Origin: Nocardiopsis prasina DSM 43845
GTDB taxonomy: Bacteria > Actinomycetota > Actinomycetes > Streptosporangiales > Streptosporangiaceae
DNA: 49,298 nt
Direction: 5' to 3'
NCBI RefSeq assembly: GCF_000341265.1
Contig: NZ_ANAE01000087.1
Span: 4,106-53,403 of the forward strand
Every line of letters starts with the position of its first letter. Position 1 is the stretch's first letter. This document shows, piece after piece, positions 31,627 to 39,703 of this stretch. A program made the translations under genes and the position numbers. The notes beneath the pieces are model-generated. The model searched no databases, had not been told where the DNA came from, and saw only the letters and a program-made list of their open reading frames with translations.

Positions 31627-32151
31627 ATGAAGACACACACCCTGACCCTGCTGGCCCTGGCACTGTTCGTCACGGGCTGCTCCACGGACACCGCCGTGCG
31701 GGAGGCCGTCGTCGAGACGCCCGAACGGGGCGGCGCCGAGGTCGACGCGCTCATCGTCGAGGACGCCTGGATGCCCGAACCGGCCAACCTCGAGGTCGGT
31801 GTCGTCTACATGGCGATCACCAACACCGACGCCTCCACCGCGGACGCCGTGGTCGACGTGCGCACCGACGCCTCGCCCGACGCCGAACTGTGCACGACCG
31901 AGACCTCCGACTCGGGCGCCGCCGTGATGCGGACCCTCGACGAGATCCCCGTCCCCGCGGGCGGTACCACCACCTTCGTCGACGGCGGCTATCACGTCAT
32001 GGTCAACGACATCCCCGAACCCCTCTTCGTCGGGGACTCCGTCACCGTCACGCTGGGCTTCGCCAGCGGAACCGAGATCGAGCTGGACGTCCCCGTGCAG
32101 GAGATGACCGGCCCGACCCCGGACGAGGCGGACCACGGCGCCCACCACTGA
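31627..32151 (+). CDS. PCuAC/ECuC-type copper chaperone lipoprotein, altered ligand set
   Basis: 174-residue extracytoplasmic copper(I) chaperone. The lipobox is ALFVTGC (Cys18). The family motif H-x10-M-x21-H-x-M is only partly present: Met101, His123 and Met125 match with the exact 21-residue spacing, but the first His is missing. Thr90 occupies its place, with Cys89 next to it (AELCTTETSDSG). The tail DEADHGAHH could bind metal as well. It would hand copper to Sco. ATG 31627 lies 28 bp after the peroxidase stop. A visible ribosome site is weak. Either a natural Cys-containing site or a functionally diverged copy. Confidence 0.9.
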   Translation: MKTHTLTLLALALFVTGCSTDTAVREAVVETPERGGAEVDALIVEDAWMPEPANLEVGVVYMAITNTDASTADAVVDVRTDASPDAELCTTETSDSGAAVMRTLDEIPVPAGGTTTFVDGGYHVMVNDIPEPLFVGDSVTVTLGFASGTEIELDVPVQEMTGPTPDEADHGAHH

Positions 32152-32167
32152 CGGATCCGCGCGGGAA

Positions 32168-32566
32168 CTAGGCGGGGGTGACGAGCTGGATGAGGTTCCC
32201 GCAGGTGTCGTCCAGCACGGCGGTGGTGACCGGGCCCATGGTGAGCGGCTCCTGGGTGAAGGTGACCCCGAGCGCGCGCAGTCGCTCATATTCGGCGTGG
32301 ACGTCGTCCACCTGGAACTGGGTCACCGGGATGCCGTCGTTGACCAGCGCCTCCCGGTACGGGCCCACGGCGGGGTGGCCGGAGGGCTCCAGCAGGAGTT
32401 CGGCACCCTCGGGGTCCTCGGGCGAGACCACGGTCAGCCAGCGGTTCTCCTCCTCGGGGGCGCCCAGTGGTACGTCGTGTTTCTTCCGGAAGCCCAGGAC
32501 GTTGGTGTAGAAGTCCAGGGCCTTGACCTGGCTGTCCACGAAGACGCTGTTGATGTGGATTCTCAT
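32168..32566 (-). CDS. VOC-family (glyoxalase-like) protein
   Basis: 132-residue vicinal-oxygen-chelate fold protein made of two beta-alpha-beta-beta-beta modules (MRIHINSVFVDSQVKALDFYT ... TQFQVDDVHAEYERL ... MGPVTTAVLDDTCGNLIQL). Its closest pattern is the ArsR-linked extradiol dioxygenase/glyoxalase-like group, many of which lack a proven substrate. ATG 32566 overlaps the ArsR stop by 4 bp, so it is co-expressed and probably responds to the same signal. Metal-binding positions are only partly evident; the terminal motif DDTCGNLIQL replaces the usual DPxGNxIEL. Confidence 0.88.
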   Translation of the reverse strand: MRIHINSVFVDSQVKALDFYTNVLGFRKKHDVPLGAPEEENRWLTVVSPEDPEGAELLLEPSGHPAVGPYREALVNDGIPVTQFQVDDVHAEYERLRALGVTFTQEPLTMGPVTTAVLDDTCGNLIQLVTPA

Positions 32567-32856
32567 GAGTCGCTCTCCGGTCGGTCCGGCCCGAGCCACC
32601 GCTCGACGATGTGCGTGAGCGGTGCCGGGTTCATGGTGTGGAACTTGTAGCGCCCCTCGCGCCTGCTCTCGACCAGTCCGGCACCCTCCAGGACCGCGAG
32701 GTGCTGGGAGACCGCCTGGCGTGACATGTTGAGCTGGTGCTTGGTGATCAGCCGGGTGCAGAGTTCGAACAGGGTCTGCCCGGACCGTTCACCGAGTTCG
32801 TCGAGGATCAGTCGCCGGGTCGGATCGGCCAGGGCCTTGAACAGTTCGTCGGACAC
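32563..32856 (-). CDS. ArsR-family transcriptional regulator
   Basis: 97-residue winged helix-turn-helix repressor: LFKALADPTRRLILDEL, HQLNMSRQAVSQHLAVLEGAGLVESRREGRYKFHTM (recognition helix MSRQAVSQHLAVL). There is no CxC metal site, so it is probably not a metal sensor. The VOC gene overlaps its 3' end. The start is GTG. Immediately upstream lies a perfect 10-bp dyad with its own promoter, a clear autoregulatory arrangement. Confidence 0.92.
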   Translation of the reverse strand: MSDELFKALADPTRRLILDELGERSGQTLFELCTRLITKHQLNMSRQAVSQHLAVLEGAGLVESRREGRYKFHTMNPAPLTHIVERWLGPDRPESDS

Positions 32857-32862
32857 GCGCTC

Positions 32863-32892
32863 ACTATAGGCAAGTGCTTACTTGCCTATCAA
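32863..32892 (-). promoter_or_regulatory. ArsR promoter with embedded operator
   Basis: On the minus strand TTGATA (32892-32887) and TATAGT (32868-32863) are 18 bp apart, a good -35/-10 pair. The perfect dyad ATAGGCAAGT-N4-ACTTGCCTAT (32866-32889) fills the space between and overlaps both boxes, so binding would block polymerase. Autorepression by the ArsR protein is inferred. Confidence 0.82.
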
Positions 32893-33089
32893 GCCGTGGA
32901 CTGGTGTTTTGCGATTTCTTGAACCGTTGGTGTCCTACGCCCCGTGGACCCCGGCCAGGAGCTCGGGCGGGGCGGTCGACCGCGGCGTGGAACCGTCCGT
33001 GCGCCAGAACCAGGCCCAGTTGGCTGGATGCGGTCAGCCCCTCCGCCAGCGGGGCGGGGTCCTCGCGCGCGACTGAGGACGCGGTGACA

Positions 33090-33130
33090 CGAAGGCGGGA
33101 GGGACCCTGTCGGGACCCGCTTCGCCTTCG
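33090..33130 (-). terminator. Stem-loop after the acyltransferase gene
   Basis: CGAAGGCG (33090-33097) pairs with CGCCTTCG (33123-33130); inside, GGGACCC-tgtc-GGGACCC can pair with one A:A mismatch. It sits about 15 bp beyond the stop at 33145 and is a likely terminator. Confidence 0.6.
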
Positions 33131-33144
33131 CCCGACCCCGCTCG

Positions 33145-33816
33145 TTACTCGTCGCCGCCGTAGCTGTTGTACTCGTTGGCCCGCTCCTGGCCGGACAGCG
33201 CGTGGATGGCGTCCATGACCTCGTCGGTGATCACCCGGCGGGCCTTGCCGGGGGCCATGCTGTCGAAGCCGGTCGAGAAGTCCATCGGCTCGCCGAAGCG
33301 CACGGTGAAGGGGCGGGGGCGCGGCATGTTGGCGCCGATGGGCTGGACCTGCTGGGTGCCCGAGACCGCGACCGGCACGATGGGCGCCTTGGACTCCAGG
33401 GCCAGGTGGGCGACTCCGGTGCGGCCCCGGTACAGGCGGCCGTCACGGGAACGGGTGCCCTCGGGATAGACCACACAGGCCTCGCCCTCGTTGAGGCGGT
33501 CCAGCATCATCTCCAGCGACACCATGGCGTCGCGTGCGTTGCCGCGCTGGACCGGCATGGCGCCCAGGGAACCGAACACGGTCCGGGTGACCCGCCCCTT
33601 GATCCCGGTGCCCTCGAAGTAGTCGGACTTGGCGAGGAAGCGCACGGGGCGCTGGGTGACCGACAGGGGGATGACGACACTGTCCACGAACGACAGGTGG
33701 TTGCTGGCGAGCAGGACCGCACCGGTGGTTGGGACGTTCTCACGGCCCTCGATGGTCGGTCGGCACAGGGTCCGGGCGAGTACCGCCGCGGTCTGCCGCA
33801 ACGCACCGTAGAGCAC
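33145..33816 (-). CDS. plsC: 1-acyl-sn-glycerol-3-phosphate acyltransferase (PlsC family)
   Basis: 223-residue membrane-associated acyltransferase making phosphatidic acid from lysophosphatidic acid and acyl-CoA/ACP. The catalytic motif is NHLSFVD (HxxxxD), the glycerol-phosphate motif is YPEGTRSRDG, and GAMPVQRGN and PIVPVAVSG are also present. GTG 33816 follows GGGAG with about 6 nt spacing. Upstream DNA (to 33968) is noncoding. The gene stands alone, with no other lipid gene beside it; actinobacteria commonly carry several such paralogues, and this one could serve glycerolipid or triacylglycerol synthesis. Confidence 0.92.
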   Translation of the reverse strand: MLYGALRQTAAVLARTLCRPTIEGRENVPTTGAVLLASNHLSFVDSVVIPLSVTQRPVRFLAKSDYFEGTGIKGRVTRTVFGSLGAMPVQRGNARDAMVSLEMMLDRLNEGEACVVYPEGTRSRDGRLYRGRTGVAHLALESKAPIVPVAVSGTQQVQPIGANMPRPRPFTVRFGEPMDFSTGFDSMAPGKARRVITDEVMDAIHALSGQERANEYNSYGGDE

Positions 33817-33968
33817 GTGTTCTCCCTTGTGTTGTCGGACGTGGCCGACCTCAATGTAAGGGTGACTCGCCGGTAATGATGACCGGCGGAACACAGAGTG
33901 CCGCACGTCACGTATCAGACCAAATCGTGACGAATTGGGAGGTTGGAGGCGTCGTGCGGACGCGGAGT

Positions 33969-34892
33969 TCAGCCGTGCAGGCGCCAGTCGGCGTTGGCTC
34001 CGCACACCACCAGGCAGGGGTTGTCGCCGGGCACGCGTCCGGCCAGCCAAGCGGCGAAGGGGACGGCCGCGGCGGGTTCGGCGGCGATACGGAACTCCTG
34101 CCACAGACGGGTCTGGGCGCTGATGATCTCGGCGTCGCTGACCAGTACGGGCGTCACCGGACGCTGACGCAGCACCTCGAAGGGCACCCGGCCCAGGACG
34201 GCCGCGCCCAGGGCCGAGGAGGCGACCGAGTCCACGGGGGTCCGGACCGGCTGTCCGGCCGCCAGCGCCGCCCCCAGGCTCTGACAGCCCTCGGGCTCGA
34301 CCCCGACCACACGGCGGCCCCCGGCGCCCAGCCGCACCCCCGCGACCAGCCCGCCACCGCCCACCGCGACCACGATCGAGTCGCACTCGGGGGCGTCGGC
34401 CGTGATCTCCAGGCCCACGGTCCCCTGACCGGCCACCACCAGCGCGTCGTCGTAGGCGTGCAGGTAGCGCACGCCCTCGGACTCCGCGCGGGCCACGGCG
34501 GCCTCGGCCGCCACCGCGAACTGCTCGCCGACCCGGACGATCTCCGCGCCGGTGGCCGCCAGCGGCTCCGCCTTGGCCTCGGGCACCGTCTCGGGAACGT
34601 ACACCGTGGCGTGCACGCCCAGCATGCTCGCGGCCGTGGCCACGCCGAGGCCGTGGTTGCCACCGGAGGCGGTGATCACCCGGTCGGTGGGCTCACCGCC
34701 GAGCAGGGCGTTGAGAGCGCCGCGGAGCTTGAACGCTCCCGTGCGCTGGAGGTGCTCCAGCTTCAGGGTCAGGGGACGACCGTCGATCTCGGCACGCATG
34801 ACCGGGGTTCGTCGGACGTACGGCGCGATGCGTTCGGCGGCGGCTCGGACGTCGGTGGCCGTGGGTACGGCGGGCGCGGTCGTGGTGCTCAT
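33969..34892 (-). CDS. PLP-dependent threonine/serine dehydratase-like enzyme
   Basis: 307-residue fold-type II PLP enzyme. Lys55 in TGAFKLRGA is the PLP lysine; SGGNHGLG binds the cofactor phosphate; VGGGGLVAGV is the glycine loop. The regulatory ACT-like domain of biosynthetic IlvA is absent, so it resembles catabolic threonine/serine dehydratases or the racemase/ammonia-lyase branch. It is divergent from a LysR regulator that probably controls it. ATG 34892. Final substrate (Thr, Ser, hydroxyaspartate) cannot be resolved. Confidence 0.9.
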   Translation of the reverse strand: MSTTTAPAVPTATDVRAAAERIAPYVRRTPVMRAEIDGRPLTLKLEHLQRTGAFKLRGALNALLGGEPTDRVITASGGNHGLGVATAASMLGVHATVYVPETVPEAKAEPLAATGAEIVRVGEQFAVAAEAAVARAESEGVRYLHAYDDALVVAGQGTVGLEITADAPECDSIVVAVGGGGLVAGVRLGAGGRRVVGVEPEGCQSLGAALAAGQPVRTPVDSVASSALGAAVLGRVPFEVLRQRPVTPVLVSDAEIISAQTRLWQEFRIAAEPAAAVPFAAWLAGRVPGDNPCLVVCGANADWRLHG

Positions 34893-34923
34893 GCTCCCAC
34901 TCTGCCGCTCCTGACCAGGAACG

Positions 34924-34975
34924 CAAAGTGGAGACTGCTAAGGAGGGCCAAGCGGACCTTTGTGTCAGACTTTGT
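34924..34975. promoter_or_regulatory. Repeated CTTTGT/CAAAG elements in the LysR divergent region
   Basis: Direct repeats CTTTGT at 34958-34963 and 34970-34975 (12-bp period), with an inverted CAAAG at 34924-34928, lie in the 125-bp gap between the dehydratase and LysR genes. LysR proteins often bind such repeats over several turns. Weak evidence on its own. Confidence 0.35.
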
Positions 34976-35017
34976 CCTGTACGTTCCGCGTCGTGCCTGG
35001 AGGGAAGAGGTGGTCGC

Positions 35018-35935
35018 GTGCTGGACGCCAACCGTCTGCGCGTACTCGTGGAGATCGCGCACGCCGGGTCGATCGCGGCCGCCGCCGACCGGCTCTCCTT
35101 CACCCCGCCCGCCCTGTCCCAGCAGCTCACCAAGCTGGAACGCGAGGTCGGCACCCGCCTGGTGGAACGCGGCCGCACCGGAGCCACCCTGACCAGGGCG
35201 GGCGAGGTCCTGCTCGAACACGGTGAACGGGTCCTGGGCGAACTCCGCGACGCCGAGGCCGCCATCGGCGCCGTCGCGGGCGACCGCGCCGACCGCCTGT
35301 CCCTGGGGGCCTTCGCCAGCGCGGGGAAGGTCCTGCTCCCCGGGGCGCTCGCCGCCTTCGGCCACGAACACCCCCACGTGCGGCTGTCGCTGTCCGACAT
35401 CGAACCGCCGGGCGGCCCCGGGCTGGTCACCTCCGGCGACCTCGACCTGCTCATCACCCACCGCTACCCCGGGGTGCCGCTGCCGCGCGCAGACGGTCTG
35501 CACCGCGAACGCCTCCTGGTGGACCCCCTCCTGGTGGTGGCGCCCACCGGACACCCCGTCACCGACGCCGAACACTCCCTGGCGGACCTGGCCGACGAGG
35601 AGTGGATCTGCGGCGCCCCCGGCATCCACAACCGGGTCAGCCTGGACACCGTCGCGGCGGCGGCCGGGGTGCGCCTGACCGTCGCCTACGAGACCCGCGA
35701 CTACGAGGTGGCCCTGGCGCTCATCACGGCCGGGGTGGGGATCGCCCTCATCCCCCAGAGCATCCTCGACGCGTCGCACGGCGGAGGCTGGGTCAGCCGA
35801 CCCCTGCACGGCGCCCGGCTGGCTCGGGAGATCTACACCGTGCACCGTCCGCGCCCGCCCGCACCGGTCCCCGGCATGGTCGCCACCCTGCGCCGCACCG
35901 CCGCCCGCAGCCTCCGGACCCGACTCCCGCGTTGA
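35018..35935 (+). CDS. LysR-family transcriptional regulator
   Basis: 305-residue LysR regulator. The winged HTH is at 1-65 (MLDANRLRVLVEIAHAGSIA, SFTPPALSQQLTKLEREVG) and the periplasmic-binding-like effector domain follows (LSLGAFASAGKVLLPGALAAF ... ITAGVGIALIPQSIL). GTG 35018 follows AAGAGG by 7 nt; in-frame codons upstream lack a ribosome site. Divergent from the PLP dehydratase, which it presumably regulates in response to an amino acid. The tail is Arg/Pro-rich. Confidence 0.92.
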   Translation: MLDANRLRVLVEIAHAGSIAAAADRLSFTPPALSQQLTKLEREVGTRLVERGRTGATLTRAGEVLLEHGERVLGELRDAEAAIGAVAGDRADRLSLGAFASAGKVLLPGALAAFGHEHPHVRLSLSDIEPPGGPGLVTSGDLDLLITHRYPGVPLPRADGLHRERLLVDPLLVVAPTGHPVTDAEHSLADLADEEWICGAPGIHNRVSLDTVAAAAGVRLTVAYETRDYEVALALITAGVGIALIPQSILDASHGGGWVSRPLHGARLAREIYTVHRPRPPAPVPGMVATLRRTAARSLRTRLPR

Positions 35936-36046
35936 TCCGCCGGAAGGGGGCGGCTCCGGCCCGATGAGTTTCGACGACACCGGCGGTCGGTACTGGTGAC
36001 CATGCTCCGTGACATCACGGACGCCGAGCCCGACGAACGGACGACC

Positions 36047-36451
36047 ATGACCACGAACCCCTTCGAGATCGCCCTCCCCATCGCCGACCGGTGGCGAGCG
36101 ATGGTCTTCTACCGCGAGGCCTTCGGGTTCGAGGCCCTGGGGGAGCCCGCCGAGGACGGAGCGCCCGAACCGCTGCGGATCCGGGTCGACGACCACGCCG
36201 TGCTGACACTGATTCCCGCGGACGGCCTCGCCTGGGTCCTGGGGGAGACGCGCCAGGTCGCCCGGCCCGGGACCAGCGAGTGCCTGATGACCAGGGTGGT
36301 GCCCACCGAGGCGGACGTCGACGCGCTGCTGGACCGCGTCCGCGAGGCGGGAGGGGAGGTGGTCAACGCGGCCGAGCGGCGGCCGTGGGGCTACGACGGT
36401 GTCTGCGCCGACCCCGACGGGCACCTGTGGCAGGTCACCGTCCAGTCCTGA
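36047..36451 (+). CDS. VOC-family (glyoxalase/bleomycin-resistance-like) protein
   Basis: 134-residue VOC-fold protein: IALPIADRWRAMVFYREAFGFEALGEP in the first module and RVVPTEADVDALLDRVREAGGEVVNAAERRPWGYDGVCADPDGHLWQV in the second, with the terminal DPDGHLWQV metal/substrate motif. Its role could be antibiotic binding, dioxygenase or isomerase; sequence does not decide. ATG 36047 is selected because the fold begins there; ATG 36002 is an alternative. Its stop lies 3 bp from that of the convergent channel gene. Confidence 0.85.
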   Translation: MTTNPFEIALPIADRWRAMVFYREAFGFEALGEPAEDGAPEPLRIRVDDHAVLTLIPADGLAWVLGETRQVARPGTSECLMTRVVPTEADVDALLDRVREAGGEVVNAAERRPWGYDGVCADPDGHLWQVTVQS

Positions 36452-36454
36452 CCC

Positions 36455-37087
36455 CTACAGCGGGGGAGCGCCGGGCGGGTTCGGGGCGTTCCAGCGGTAG
36501 CGCAGGGCCAGGAGGCGCAGGGTGAGGCACAGCAGTGAACCGATCACCGCGATCCAGCCCGGGCCGAATCCGGTCAGGTCCACGAGCACCACGAACGACG
36601 CCCCGACCAGCGCCGGGATCGCGTACAGGTGCGAGTTGGCGCTGAGCACCGTGGGCACGCGGTTGAGCAGCACGTCCCGGATGGTGCCGCCGCCCACACC
36701 CGTGATGACGCCCAGCAGCACGGCCTGGAGCGGCCCGAAGCCGAACTCCAGCGCCTTGGTCGCCCCGATCACGGCGAACAGGCTGAGCCCGGCGGCGTCG
36801 AACACCAGGATCGGCTTGCTCAGGTGGGTGAGCTGACGGCTGAGGAAGAAGGCCAGGGTCCCTCCGGCCAGCGCCGTCACCAGGTACCGCCAGTCCTGGA
36901 AGGTGGCCGGGGTCTCGCCCAGCAGGACGTCGCGGATGATGCCGCCGCCGAGGGCGGTCACCATCCCCAGCACCATGACCCCGACGATGTCCACCCGCGC
37001 GGTGCGGATCGCCGTCAACGATCCATCGAGCGCGAAGGCGAAAACACCGAGGAGGTCGAGGAGGAGAAGCAGGTCGAGCGTGGACAT
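36455..37087 (-). CDS. TRIC-type cation channel family protein (YadS/UPF0126)
   Basis: 210-residue integral membrane protein with seven helices built from an internal duplication. The paired signatures are MVTALGGGIIRDVLLGETP and ITGVGGGTIRDVLLNRVP, each with the family's GGG-RD-LL. Bacterial members are homologous to trimeric intracellular cation channels and form K+-permeable homotrimers. The start is ATG 37087. Transcribed away from the flavin reductase across a 311-bp gap that contains a 28-bp palindrome. Confidence 0.92.
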   Translation of the reverse strand: MSTLDLLLLLDLLGVFAFALDGSLTAIRTARVDIVGVMVLGMVTALGGGIIRDVLLGETPATFQDWRYLVTALAGGTLAFFLSRQLTHLSKPILVFDAAGLSLFAVIGATKALEFGFGPLQAVLLGVITGVGGGTIRDVLLNRVPTVLSANSHLYAIPALVGASFVVLVDLTGFGPGWIAVIGSLLCLTLRLLALRYRWNAPNPPGAPPL

Positions 37088-37398
37088 GGCCGTGCGGAGG
37101 TCCCTTGTGCGGTGCGCGACGAAGCGCGGTACGGGGTGACGAGGTGAGGTGCGGGGCGAGCAGACGCGGAGGAGGTCTGCGCCGATCGGCTATTCCATCA
37201 CGCCCGGGAGGGTCCCGCGTGCGCGGCCGGGAACGGCGCGCCGTGCCACCGGAGCCGGGGCCGGACGGATCAGGCGGCGCGATCCGGAGTGGGATCGCTC
37301 CGTCCGGGGAACCGACACGCGTGTCGGTTCCCCTCCGGCCCGGCGCGGCCGGACACCATCGGGGAGTGAACCACCGGACCACGGGCGGAGCGAGCAAC
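37088..37398. other. 311-bp intergenic region without a gene
   Basis: No convincing coding frame. It separates the divergent TRIC-type channel and flavin reductase genes. The only strong structure is the 28-bp palindrome at 37306-37333. The left part is repetitive in GGT/GCG but shows no clear -35/-10 pair. Confidence 0.7.
37306..37333. promoter_or_regulatory. 28-bp perfect palindrome, candidate operator
   Basis: The half-site GGGGAACCGACACG (37306-37319) is followed directly by its exact reverse complement (37320-37333), with no spacer. It lies 65 bp before the flavin reductase start. Being between divergent genes it is unlikely to be a terminator, so an operator for a dimeric or tetrameric regulator is more probable. 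No regulator gene is adjacent. Confidence 0.6.
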
Positions 37399-38757
37399 AT
37401 GGAACACCTGGACGCGATCGTGATCGGCATGGGGCCCGGAGGGGAGACGGTCACGGACCGTCTGCTCACCGCCGGTCAGCGGGTGGCTGTGGTCGAACGC
37501 GACCTCATCGGAGGCGAGTGCGCCTACTGGGCCTGCGTCCCCACCAAGACCCTGCTGCGCCCACCCGAGGTGCGCGCCGAGGCGGACGGGGCCGCCGGGG
37601 TCGGAGAGGCGGCCCTGGAGTGGCCCGCCCTGCGCGCCTACCGCGACCAGATGATCCGCCACCTGGACGACTCCAAGCAGGCGGAGGGCTACGAGGAACG
37701 CGGTGCCCTGGTCCTGCGCGGCGACGCGCGGATCGTCGGCCGAGACCCCTGGCGCGTGGCTGTCGGCGACGCCGAGCACACCGCCGACCACGTGGTGGTC
37801 TCCACGGGATCGGGGGTCCTGGTCCCGCCGATCGGGGGCCTGGAGGACCTGGGCCCGGACGTGCTGTGGACCAACCGGGAGGCCACCACCCTCACCGAGA
37901 TCCCCGGCAGCGCGCTGGTGGTCGGGGGCAGCGCGGTCGGTGTCGAACTGGGCCATTTCCTGGCGCGGATGGGCACCCGCGTCACCGTGGTCCAGCGCGG
38001 ACCCCGGCTGCTGGACCGCGAGGAACCCCGGCTGTGCGAGCTGATCAGCGACCAGTTCGAACGGGACGGCACCACGGTGCACCTGGGCAGCCAGGTCACG
38101 TCCGTGACGAGGGACGGCGACGGAGTCCTCGCCGTGCTGTCCGGAGGCGAACGGGTTCGGGCCGACGTGATGGTCCTGGCGACCGGGCGGGAGCCCCGGG
38201 GCGACCAGCTCGGGCTGGCCGAGCTCGGCGTCGAACTGGACGGAAAGGCCCTTCCGGTGGACGACCACTGCCGGGTCGCGCCCGGGCTGTGGGCCGCCGG
38301 GGACGTCACGGCCCGCTCGATGTTCACCCACGTGGCCAAGTACCAGGGGCGGGTGATCAGCGACAACGTCCTCGGCACCGACCACGTCGCCGACTACACC
38401 GGAGTCCCCCGGGTGGTGTTCTCCTACCCGGAGATCGCCGCCGTCGGCCTGACCTCCGCGCAGGCCCGGGACCAGGGGATCGACGTGACCACCTCCGAGA
38501 CGGACCTGACCGCCGCGCTGGCCCGTCCCTGGACCATGGAGACCGACCCGCGCGGCTCGCTGGGGCTGGTCGCCGACCGCGAACACGGTGTGCTCGTGGG
38601 GGCCTGGGCGTTCGGGCCGCAGGCCTCGGAGTGGATCCACACCGCCGCGCTCGCGATCCGCCTGGGCCTGCCGATCGCCGCCCTGCGCGACACCGTCCCG
38701 CAGTTCCCGACCTTCAACGAGGGCTACCTGATCGCGCTGGACGCCCTGGACCTGTGA
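37399..38757 (+). CDS. FAD-dependent pyridine nucleotide-disulfide oxidoreductase-like protein
   Basis: 452-residue flavoenzyme of the dihydrolipoamide dehydrogenase/mercuric reductase superfamily. FAD site IVIGMGPGGET (8-18), redox-active disulfide GGECAYWACVPTK (Cys41, Cys46), NAD(P) site ALVVGGSAVGVELG, second FAD site LWAAGDVT. The catalytic His of the C-terminal HPTxxE motif is replaced: the sequence reads QFPTFNE, with Phe436 where His is expected. ATG 37399 has GGAG 8 nt upstream. It is probably a soluble NAD(P)H-dependent reductase of a quinone, thiol or unknown electron acceptor; it lacks the N-terminal heavy-metal domain of MerA. Confidence 0.88.
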   Translation: MEHLDAIVIGMGPGGETVTDRLLTAGQRVAVVERDLIGGECAYWACVPTKTLLRPPEVRAEADGAAGVGEAALEWPALRAYRDQMIRHLDDSKQAEGYEERGALVLRGDARIVGRDPWRVAVGDAEHTADHVVVSTGSGVLVPPIGGLEDLGPDVLWTNREATTLTEIPGSALVVGGSAVGVELGHFLARMGTRVTVVQRGPRLLDREEPRLCELISDQFERDGTTVHLGSQVTSVTRDGDGVLAVLSGGERVRADVMVLATGREPRGDQLGLAELGVELDGKALPVDDHCRVAPGLWAAGDVTARSMFTHVAKYQGRVISDNVLGTDHVADYTGVPRVVFSYPEIAAVGLTSAQARDQGIDVTTSETDLTAALARPWTMETDPRGSLGLVADREHGVLVGAWAFGPQASEWIHTAALAIRLGLPIAALRDTVPQFPTFNEGYLIALDALDL

Positions 38758-38764
38758 ACCGGGT

Positions 38765-39619
38765 TCAGGGCGCGCCGAGAGCGGCGGCCTCCTCGGCCTC
38801 CACACTCCGGTTCCACTCCGGCTTGGAGGCCTGCCAGCCGTCCTCGTCGCGGCCCAGCCGCCAGTAACCGGAGACCGAGAGGTGCTCCTTGGGCAGGGCC
38901 AGGTCGACGCGGAGCAGACGGCGCAGGTCACGGACGAAGTTCGCCTCGCCGTGCACGAAGGCCCGCACCTCCCCGGACGGGAACTCCAGCCCGCGCACGG
39001 CCGGGACCAGCAGGGACCCCGGGACGCCGCCGTCGCGGTGCAACCAGGTCACATGAACGTCCGGGCGATCGGTGAGGCGCTGCTCCTCGGCCGCGTTGTC
39101 GACCTCGACGAACACGTGCGCGGGGCGGCCCTCGGGCAGGGCCTCGACGCTGGCGGCGATGGCGGGCAGGGCGCTCTCGTCCCCGGCCAGCAGGTGCCAG
39201 TCGGCCTCGGCGTCGGGGGCGAAACCGCCGCCGGGGCCGAGGAGGCGGAGCCGGTCGCCGGGGCGGGCGCCAGCGGCCCACACCCCGGCGAGACCGACCT
39301 CGCCGTGGTACACGAAGTCGATGGTCATCTCGTGGGTCGCGGCGTCCCAGGACCGCACGGTGAAGGTACGGGTGACCGGCCACTCCGAGCGGGGGCGCTC
39401 GGCCCGGATCGCGTCGAGGTCGTAGGTTTCGGGGTCACCCGGTTCCGGAGCCGGGAACAGCAGCTTCACGTAGCTGTCCGACCAGCCGTTCGTGGCGAAG
39501 CCGGACAACCCCCCGCCGCCCAGGACCACCCGCACCATGTGCGGGGTCAGCCGCTCCACACGCTCGACCCGTCCCGTGTGCACGGTCGTCCTTCTCGGAC
39601 GCTCCTGCCGCTCCGTCAC
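38765..39619 (-). CDS. Siderophore-interacting protein (ViuB/SIP family ferric-siderophore reductase)
   Basis: 284-residue FAD- and NAD(P)H-dependent ferric-siderophore reductase: TPHMVRVVLGGGGLSGF, SYVKLLFP and PVTRTFTVRSWDA (FAD-binding RxYTxR-like), FVYHGEVGLAGVWAAGARPGD, then the NAD half LLAGDESALPAIAASVEAL, VHGEANFVRDLRRLL and SVSGYWRLGRDEDGW. It releases iron from imported siderophores in the cytoplasm. GTG 39619 follows GGAGG. The iron box 18 bp further upstream predicts repression by DtxR/IdeR under iron-replete conditions. No siderophore synthesis gene is nearby. Confidence 0.93.
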   Translation of the reverse strand: MTERQERPRRTTVHTGRVERVERLTPHMVRVVLGGGGLSGFATNGWSDSYVKLLFPAPEPGDPETYDLDAIRAERPRSEWPVTRTFTVRSWDAATHEMTIDFVYHGEVGLAGVWAAGARPGDRLRLLGPGGGFAPDAEADWHLLAGDESALPAIAASVEALPEGRPAHVFVEVDNAAEEQRLTDRPDVHVTWLHRDGGVPGSLLVPAVRGLEFPSGEVRAFVHGEANFVRDLRRLLRVDLALPKEHLSVSGYWRLGRDEDGWQASKPEWNRSVEAEEAAALGAP

Positions 39620-39636
39620 GACGCCTCCTCTGTTTG

Positions 39637-39654
39637 GGTTAGGTAAACCTAACC
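39637..39654. promoter_or_regulatory. DtxR/IdeR-type iron box
   Basis: GGTTAGGT (39637-39644) and ACCTAACC (39647-39654) form a perfect dyad around AA, matching the TTAGG...CCTAA iron-box pattern of actinobacterial iron repressors. It overlaps the region expected to hold the promoter of the siderophore-interacting protein gene. Confidence 0.85.
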
Positions 39655-39703
39655 GGACACACAGTAGGGTGCCGTGACGGCGCCGGGCAAACCGGGGTGG
39701 GAC

